From Scedosporium boydii (taxonomy: Eukaryota > Ascomycota > Sordariomycetes > Microascales > Microascaceae): 64,000 nt of DNA. Each line of letters begins with the position of its first letter. Within the stretch, counting starts at the first letter, position 1. The stretch lies in contig NJFT01000086.1 of assembly GCA_002221725.1 (NCBI GenBank), forward strand, positions 1 through 64,000. The letters are read 5' to 3'. The notes beneath the pieces are model-generated. The model was given only the letters and a program-made list of their open reading frames with translations, made no database searches and was not told where the DNA came from. The translations under genes and the position numbers were made by a program. Below, piece by piece: positions 56,750-64,000 of the stretch.

Positions 56750-57585
56750 TATTGGACTATGTAGACGTAAATTGGATAAACTTTACCGGGACAGAGCCAA
56801 CCCCGAGGGCAAATGTGTTATCGCAAAATACCCAACATGTAGGCCTAACGCCCGGCGGAAGACAGAGAGCTTTTCTTCCCTCTCGTATCTCCCAATCATT
56901 GTCAATAACACACTGCATAGCCTAGAAGAGACTGAACTGTCCCCAGTTTCTGCTTAAAAATTGGCTGATCAATGATGTAGTAGCACGGAGGACCGAGTGT
57001 TCTCTTTTTATCCCTCGCGTTGTGAACTCAGTGACAGGCAGTCCTGTCGTGTAAGACAAGGCCGTCAGAGAAAAGGAAGCCACCTGTCTCACTTCAGAGG
57101 GACAGCTCAACCCAATTTATTGTATCAAGGTACCACTATATAGCCCAATTATTCTATTAGATAGTACACTTATATATAATAAAAGCTTCAGGACGAAGTC
57201 ATAATACTTTAATATAAGTTACTATTAAAATGTCTATATATAGAGATATATTTCTACGAAGTAGAAGTCGTAAATTTAAACCTAGCGAAACTTTATAGTT
57301 AAATATTAATTTAATCTTCTTTTAATATAAAAAGATATCTATCTTTTAATATAAATCTTCTAGCTTCTCTTCTAATATCTTTTTATTTAAGTATTAATAT
57401 TTACTACTTTTAAATAAGAAATTAGTAAATTAAGCTTTATAAAGCTTATTTATTATAAAGTAACCTATATATAAGCTTAAAATAATAATAAATAATAAAA
57501 TTAAAAAGTATATATAGTTATTTATAAGTATTTAATATATAAAAATATAATTAAAAAGTAAAGTTAGTAATTAATAATAATTATT

Positions 57586-57660
57586 TTTATAATTACTTTA
57601 ATTATTTAATAATTACTTTAATTATTTAATAATTACTTTAATTATTTAATATTTACTTTT
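57586..57660 (+). repeat. Short AT minisatellite
   Basis: About four units of 'taattactttaattattta', the same unit type as the larger array at 60215-60545. Confidence 0.7.
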
Positions 57661-58164
57661 AATTATTAGCTAAATAATTTTAATTATTTAGAAAAGTTTA
57701 AAAGAAAAGTATTTATATAAATTATAAGTTTTATTATATATTTAATATATTTTCTTAAACTTTTTAATAATTAATTTAAATATTATTATATTTTTATAAT
57801 TAAATATATACTTTTTATTAAGATTTTATAAATATTACTTAATTACTTTACTTACTTTATAATAAGTTCCTTTAATTTTAATACTAATTATATTTACTTA
57901 ATATATTTTAAATTAATATTAAAATTATAATATATTAAATATTTTTATTTAGTAAATAATTTTATTAAGTAATAACTATTATAATTTTAATACTTTAACT
58001 TCTAGTTAATTAATAAAATAAGATAATATTAAGATTATAAGTACTTATTATAGATAAATAAAGTAGTTAAATAATATTTATAATAATATAAGAAGAAGTA
58101 TATATTTAAATATAAAAGTATAGTAATATTTAAATTAACTACTAAAAAGTTTAGAAGAATATAC

Positions 58165-58680
58165 TAAAACGGAGTAGTGTAGCCTACCCATACACCGTAA
58201 GAAAAAGAGAATAGTTCGGTCAATAATTTGTAGTATTTCCTATAAGAAGCTACTATAGAACCCCTGACAGGAATGGACAGTCGTCGGAACTGTTGATCAA
58301 TGGGAATAGAGCCAGATCAGAAAAGAAGAAAGCCTCCAAATAGGGGGAGGTCGAAGAATCATGTCAGCGCCCAAAGGAGCACCCTGTGACATATGTCAAG
58401 CCAGAACAAGCAGCAGGACGTCACCAATGATAAGGACCAGATAGAACTAAGTAAAAGAAGTTAATTGAATTAAGGAAAGAACTAATAAGGATGATTAAGA
58501 ACTTGAAAATCATTAGAAACTTAAGATAATTAGGAAGAATTCCTTTTAGAAGAAGGAAAGGAAGAAAAGTCATGCCCCTATTATTGTAAAGGAACAAAGT
58601 TCTTTTGCCTAGCCCTGTAGCCTATAAGAGAACTATACCAATTCTACTACAGTTATCTCTTTCCTCGTCTTACTATTAAT
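58165..58680 (+). repeat. Dispersed ~500-bp repeat, copy 2
   Basis: Begins 'taaaacggagtagtgtagcc'. Matches copies at 17361-17885 and (inverted) 59310-59800 over blocks such as 'cagaacccctga'-like, 'gaacagtcgtcggaactgtt'-like and 'caaaggagcaccctgtgaca'. It carries more transition-type differences than copy 3. Confidence 0.75.
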
Positions 58681-59309
58681 ATTTTACCTTTTCTAATTTA
58701 TTTAAAAAATAAAAGTTTTATTTTATTATCTTTTTTATTTTAAATAATACTTTCTTTTATTTTTAAATATATAATAAGTAAATAAAACTTTAAAGGTTCT
58801 TTATTAAAATTTAATTAAAGTTTATTTAATAGCTTTTTTTTATTTAAAATAATATCTATTTAAAATAAAATAAAAAATTAAAAATATTAATTAAAGTAAA
58901 ATAATTAAATTATATTAGAAACTTATTAATACTTATAAAAGTATTTATAATATTATAAAAATATTTATATTAAATATATTTACTATAATAAAATATATTT
59001 TTTACTATTTTATAAATAGAAAATAATTAATTAAAAAAATAATAAAGTATTATAATAAAATTAATTTTATTAATTATATTATTAAATTATAAAATATAAA
59101 AATAAAAACTAAGTTTTTATTAAAACTTAATTTAATTAAAAATAATAAAAAATTTAAATATATATATATATATAAAATTAATAAATAAAATAATTTATTT
59201 ATAAGTATTTAAAAGTAAAATTTAAAGAAAGAGAAATATTATATTATAAGCTAACTTTTATATAAGCTTTAAAGTAGTAATAAATAATAAAATTAAAAAG
59301 TATTAAGAC

Positions 59310-59800
59310 AAGGAATAAGGTAACTAGTAAGAGGAGGGTTCAGTTCTCGTATAGAATAAAAGAGCAGCAGCAGAAGAACTTTCTTCCTTGCCCAGGGGGG
59401 CAGAGCATAGTTATTTCTTTTCTTTTCTTCCTTCTCATCGGATAGAGGAAGATTATCTTCAAGAAGTTCTTCATCATTATTAGTTCTTTCTTTAATTCAA
59501 TTAACTTCTTTTGTCCAGTTCTATCTGGTCCTCATCATTGGTGACGTCCTACTACTTGTTCCGGCTTGACATATGTCACAGGGTGCTCCTTTGGGCACTG
59601 ACATGATTCTTCAACCTTCCTCTATTTGGAGGCCTTCTTCTTTCTGATCTGGCTCTATTCCCATTGATCAACAGTTCCGACGACTGTCCATTCCTATCAG
59701 GGGTTCTGCAGCAGTTTCTTGCAGGAAATACCACAAACTATTGACCGAACTATTTTCTTTTTCTTGCGATGTGCGGGTAGGCTGCACTACTCCGTTTTAG
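59310..59800 (-). repeat. Dispersed ~500-bp repeat, copy 3 (inverted)
   Basis: On the minus strand it starts 'actaaaacggagtagtgcag' and is the least mutated copy. A frame with 'MSVPKGAPCDICQAG' is visible but short. With copy 2 it forms an inverted pair around ~630 bp of AT-rich DNA. Confidence 0.75.
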
Positions 59801-60214
59801 TATAAATAGTTATTTATAAATATTTAGTATATTAAAATATAATTAAAAAGTAAAAATAATAATTAATAATAATTATTTTTATAATTATTTTAATTATTTA
59901 AAAAAGCTTAAAAAAGAAATATTTATATAAATTATAAACTTTATTATATATCTAATTTATATTTTTAAATTCTTTAATAATTAATTTAAATACTATTATA
60001 CTTTTATATTTAAATATATATTTTTTATTAATATCTTATAAATATTATTTAACTACTTTACTTAATTTATAATAAACTCCTTTAATTTTAATATTAGCTA
60101 TATTTACTAAATATATTTTAAACTAATATTAAAATTATAATATAAATAATTACTTATAAATATTTAATATTTAAAAATTTAATTAAAAAGTAAAATTAAT
60201 AATTTATAGTAATT

Positions 60215-60545
60215 ACTTTTATAATTACTTTAATTATTTAATAATTACTTTAATTATTTAATAATTACTTCTAATTATTTAATAATTACTTCTAATTATT
60301 TAATAATTACTTTAATTATTTAGTAATTACTTCTAATTATTTAATAATTACTTCTAATTATTTAATAATTACTTCTAATTATTTAATAATTATTTCTAAT
60401 TATTTAATAACTACTTTTAATTATTTAATAATTACTTCTAATTATTTAATAACTACTTCTAATTATTTAATAATTACTTCTAATTATTTAGTAATTACTT
60501 TTAATTATCTAGTAATTACTTTTAATTATTTAATAATTACTTCTA
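60215..60545 (+). repeat. AT minisatellite, ~20-21-bp unit, about 16 copies
   Basis: Tandem units of the form 'taattacttctaattattta', with occasional 'ctac', 'tttta' and 'tagta' variants. No spacers are present between units, so it is not a CRISPR array. It is probably a RIP-mutated GATCGC-type repeat of an LTR (inference). Confidence 0.8.
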
Positions 60546-60734
60546 ATTACTAGTTAAATAATTTTAATTATTTAAGAAAACTAAGAAGAAAAATATTATA
60601 TAAATTATAAGTTTTATTATATATTTAATTTACTTTTTTAAACTCTTTAATAGTTAATTTAAATTTTATACTTAAATATATACTTCTTATTAATATTTTA
60701 TAAATACTACTTAACTACCTTACTTACCTTATAA

Positions 60735-60806
60735 TAGGCCCCTTTGACCCTGACGCTAGCTGTACCCACCTGATATACCCTGAACCGGTGTTAGGGCCGT
60801 AACATC
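60735..60806 (+). repeat. 3' end of an LTR of the 18.3-kb family
   Basis: 'taggcccctttgaccctgac', 'tgtacccacctgatat' and 'gtgttagggccgtaaca' align with the end of the intact LTR 18307-18756 (positions ~18675-18756). This marks the right border of the repeat block. Confidence 0.7.
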
Positions 60807-61435
60807 GCCGAGGGGCTTTCGGAGTGTCCTACGCGATACCTTAGTTGACATGTTCAGTTAGATGAGGGACTTCTCGATAGTGTGGGATTTCGTATTCTTT
60901 TTCACCTTCAAATTGAATTGGCGACTCCAAGAAAACAAAGGTACATGGATGTACGTAGAAATTTGGTGGGGCTCGATCCCAATGTATTGTGACTTAGCTG
61001 AAATTTTTTATTGCATAAAGGTAGGCTATCTAATAGAACAAGTGGACCATATAGTGGCGCCCTTGGATGAGGGGACAGCGTTCGCTCTCGATGCACAAGA
61101 TGCCGAAATCTGTATGTATAGTGGCTGTGCCTTGCCTGCATGGCTTTTCCTTTTCAGGAATTTTCCTGTTCAGGAGCTGTTCTCTGCCAGTGCAGGAACT
61201 TCTCTCTTCCATTTCAGGAACTTTTCTCTTCCTGTTCAGGAATTGTGTTGGAGCTAACAGCTGCAACAGGCAGCCATGGTCACTCCACTTCTATTCCTGA
61301 CGTGTATATATATATGGGGAGTCTCACTCTGAATAGCTCACTTGTATTCTTGGCCACCCAACTCCTTCATAACTGTCGTTCTAACCGAACTTACACCCTG
61401 GAATAACTCTTGAATCTCAGCCCACTAAGGTCACA
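60807..61435. other. Upstream region of the PD-(D/E)XK gene with imperfect repeats
   Basis: A stretch at about 61145-61245 repeats variants of 'tttcaggaacttttctctt' some four to five times. A plus-strand frame crossing it (60862-61257) seems to owe its openness to these repeats and is not called. A TATA-like 'tatatatatggg' is at about 61304, 130 bp before the ATG. Confidence 0.45.
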
Positions 61436-64000
61436 ATGCCCTCGGTATCCCGCGAAGAACTTCTGCGTCTAGAGACGCTGTGCAACGAGTACGGCATCGA
61501 GTTCGCCGGCGAAGTTCGACCACAAGACTGGCCCGAATGCCACCGAGACCTGCTACGCCATGCCACAGAGCTCGGGGGGAGGAAGTTTAATTCCTACGCC
61601 ATTGACCCAAGCGTCTCGGAAGAAACACCATGGAAGTTGGAAGTGAAGCAGCTCGCTGGTAACCTGGTCAATCGAGCGAAACGAAACGCACGGCGAAATG
61701 AGAGCAGTTGGAGAATGTCCTGCGAGCCTTTCGTCTTCGCAAGACTTTCCAGCGAAGTTGCCTGGTACGTATATGCCCTCCGGATTCAATGGTTAATACG
61801 CCCAGGAAGACACTGACGGCTCGAGTTTATCGGATCAGTCGCAACTGCAGAAAGCGGATATGGCGTTCGGAAATTGAAACCAGCTGTTCTAAGGACAGTT
61901 GGAGAGGATCAGCATTACGGAAGCGTCAAAGAGCCCGGGAACCTTGTCGATGCCCTCGACTATCACGCAGCCGTGATTTGTGAGTAACGTCGATCCTGTC
62001 GTCGTGAGAGGAAAGCGTGCTCACATTTAACTTGTTGTAGTCTCGAAGCTGTCGGATTGAATCGCATATTCGGCCATAGAGAGGACGAAGCGGTGCAGCA
62101 TAGTACCGCTATTGTCAAGAGATTGGGGAAGAGGGTTCAAAAGCCAGATGCCATCTTCGGTCTACGTCAAACTCGCAACATTGAAAATCTACTGCATGAT
62201 ACTCGGAAAATGGCTGTTGGACAGCTCGCTGAGACGCATGGAAAGCAGTTGCACGAGGAGCTGCAGCTATCACCTGTCGGACAGCCTCTAGACCAGACCG
62301 GAGACAAGTTGATTTACCCGTTCCTCGTACTCGAAGCCAAGTCTGGCACATCCGGTTCTGATTGGCATTCGATACAGATGCAGACCGCGCTGCCTATTCG
62401 GACTTTCCTCGAGACTCAGCGTCGGCTTCATACAGCAACTGATTCCCAAACACAACTCCAATCCGCTCCACTGGTTTGGTTCTTTGCGAATCAAGGAGAA
62501 CTGTGGCACGTTTCCGTGGCTTTCACGACACAGACTAGATGCAGGCCGAATTTACCTGACCGTACGAATTATGTAAGTTACATCCAAAGTCTTCTAAAGC
62601 TGATCGGGCAATTCTGATTAGAGGATCCTAGAAAATTATCGACATCTGGCAGGGCTCTATTTTGACTCTGGATGGCTCTCTTCAACTCTTGTTGTTGGTC
62701 GACTATGTATTTGACTGGGCGAGGGACACCTACCGGGAAGACACCCTTAAGAGACTTCAGTTCCTAGCCTCCGGGGAAAATGATAACGCCAGTATGCTGT
62801 ACTCGGACAGTAACATCTACTCCGCCCGGCAGGTTGACCAGCGGGAGTTTCATTCATCCCTGGATGGAGATGAGGAATATCAAGCATATATGTCCGCTCA
62901 AGCACTGTTTGTGGCGCACGACGGAGAGGCACTCGCTGTTCGACACGCTACGTTCGTGGAATCAAGATATTGCTGCGTGTTCGTAACTCGCGACAATGTC
63001 AGCACTATGCTACAGTCGACACAGCAGAAAAGGACGGAAGCACTTTGTCGGCGGATCCTAAACCAGATGGCAGACGCCATGCTGTTAGATCGGTCGGCTA
63101 TTGAGGCAATGGAAGAGCATTGGACTGGGACAACCCGTATGGCCCCGGTGGCGCCCGGTTCCAAGACTCAGTTTTACACCGTCATCTCATGCACCAATTA
63201 TCTGTCGGGGGGTTGGCACCAGGTCCGGGAACTCTACATGGTCGCCATCGCAGAGGATGCGTGGGAAGCTGTCGTTGCGGGTTCCAACTACAAGAAGTCG
63301 AAGCGGCCGATAGGCGCAGAACCTGTGGATGTGAATGCCCTTCTGGACAAGATCGACCGCCTTCGTGCGGGGACTCCAGGAGATACACTTCTTGCGTGCA
63401 TCACCAGACGAGCTATAAACATTAATTTGGGAATGGACTTAAGCCTCTTCGAATCCAGCGCATCTACCATGGAGCAGCTGTTCACGACTCTCGATACTGT
63501 GCAGGTTGGTGTCCATGCAGTTGCATCTGATGGAATCCTTCGCGACATCGTTCACTACGTGTATAAGTCAATGAAGAGGGGCAGTATCGAGCCACAGGAG
63601 TCGTTTTTAAGACTATCCAAGCGGTTTGATCAACAACACCTACTCCCACAGGACAAGCAGCCACTCTACCCCGGAAACACCCGTCACGAGACGCTCCAGG
63701 TTTCCGATGACGGCTGCGTTCTCATCAATAGCAGGTGCCATTTACATGACCCTGAAAGATCGCCATCTCGGACTTGCGTCTATCTTGTAAACGGGGACCC
63801 CGTCGCACCCACAAAACAGGAAATCGCCTGTCGCACTGCTCATACCTTCGAGACGCGGGATTTCTACCACACAACACAGGATAACGGCACCTCTAATCTC
63901 GCCACCTTGTCCAGCAAAAAATCTGATGTCCGCACTCCCTGGAACCTGCAGAATACATACGGTATCCACAGCGGTACATATACTCTCAAAATCCTCGCCG
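61436..64000 (+). CDS. Large fungal protein with PD-(D/E)XK-nuclease-like domain, runs off the window
   Basis: Exons 61436-61764, 61839-61979, 62041-62572 and 62632 to the end at 64000 (still open); at least 790 residues. The start 'MPSVSREELLRLE' is a good ATG. The first intron's acceptor at 61838 was chosen because it rebuilds 'EVACRNCRKRIWRSEIE', with paired cysteines. The domain core 'LIYPFLVLEAKS' (E-x-K; Asp/Glu-Lys catalytic pattern) and 'QTALPIRTFL' and 'PLVWFFANQGELWHV' fit the PD-(D/E)XK-like proteins widespread in fungi. The long last exon has no domain I recognise. The function is unknown; nuclease activity is only suggested. The 3' end lies outside. Confidence 0.75.

Larger units (their letters stand above)
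57160..60790. repeat. AT-rich RIP-degraded repeat block
   Basis: Strongly AT-rich throughout except for two copies of the ~500-bp dispersed repeat. Decayed LTR 3' ends can be aligned at about 57865-57930 and 60065-60130 (all AT), and a GC-keeping one at 60735-60806 ending 'gtgttagggccgtaaca'. No gene is readable. Confidence 0.75.

Noticed and set aside
60215..60545. CRISPR-like array of regular repeats
   Set aside because: Units abut without unique spacers, are AT-only and lie in a fungal RIP region; it is a minisatellite.
60862..61257. Plus-strand 131-codon frame before the PD-(D/E)XK gene
   Set aside because: Its open length comes largely from the imperfect 'tttcagg' repeats; no recognisable domain.
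1..64000. Telomere repeats (TTAGGG arrays) suggesting a chromosome end
   Set aside because: None were seen; the subtelomere-like character rests only on repeats and accessory genes.

Overview
The window looks like an accessory or subtelomere-like region of a filamentous ascomycete (Pezizomycotina; Eurotiales-like by gene content, which is inference). Supporting this are short introns of about 50-150 bp with GT..AG ends in most genes, fungal-type Zn2Cys6 regulators, fungal P450s, and long AT-rich stretches (about 120-2050, 15536-18300, 57160-60790). Those stretches look like transposons mutated by C-to-T/G-to-A repeat-induced point mutation (RIP).

Layout. 1-3400: RIP-degraded repeat, a 454-bp inverted-repeat element and a 183-bp TA-flanked MITE. 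3679-15037: a tailoring-gene block with a C2H2+Zn2Cys6 regulator, a cupin, P450-A, a ruined GMC oxidoreductase and an intron-dense short-chain dehydrogenase (SDR-A). 15.5-18.9 kb: RIP repeats carrying a clean solo LTR nested in an older LTR of the same family. 19.1-23.2 kb: P450-B and a salicylate-hydroxylase-like FAD monooxygenase, transcribed divergently. 23.7-25.5 kb: a LINE remnant and a dead Zn2Cys6 regulator. 25.5-29.4 kb: mostly unrecognised. 29.4-31.2 kb: a 14-TM MFS exporter. 31.9-34.8 kb: broken paralogues of P450-A, SDR-A and the first regulator lying side by side. 35.7-40.1 kb: an amidohydrolase-type aromatic decarboxylase, a secreted-type sulfatase and an SDR remnant. 41.7-56 kb: gene-bearing sequence with a small unknown protein, an endonuclease/exonuclease/phosphatase (EEP) protein, a ferric reductase, an O-methyltransferase, a second C2H2-like+Zn2Cys6 regulator and two SDRs, ending in an aldehyde dehydrogenase remnant. 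57.2-60.8 kb: RIP repeats with AT minisatellites. 61436 to the end: a PD-(D/E)XK-like gene running off the window.

How the genes may work together (inference). The 3.7-40 kb part resembles a specialised-metabolite or aromatic-acid cluster: regulator, two P450s, SDR, cupin, FAD hydroxylase, decarboxylase and exporter. No polyketide synthase, peptide synthetase or terpene cyclase is visible. The many broken members suggest a cluster that is decaying or rearranging.

Several genes are split into small exons. Their exon joins were worked out by hand from splice sites, reading-frame continuity and family motifs; each intact gene model sums to a multiple of three with no internal stop.
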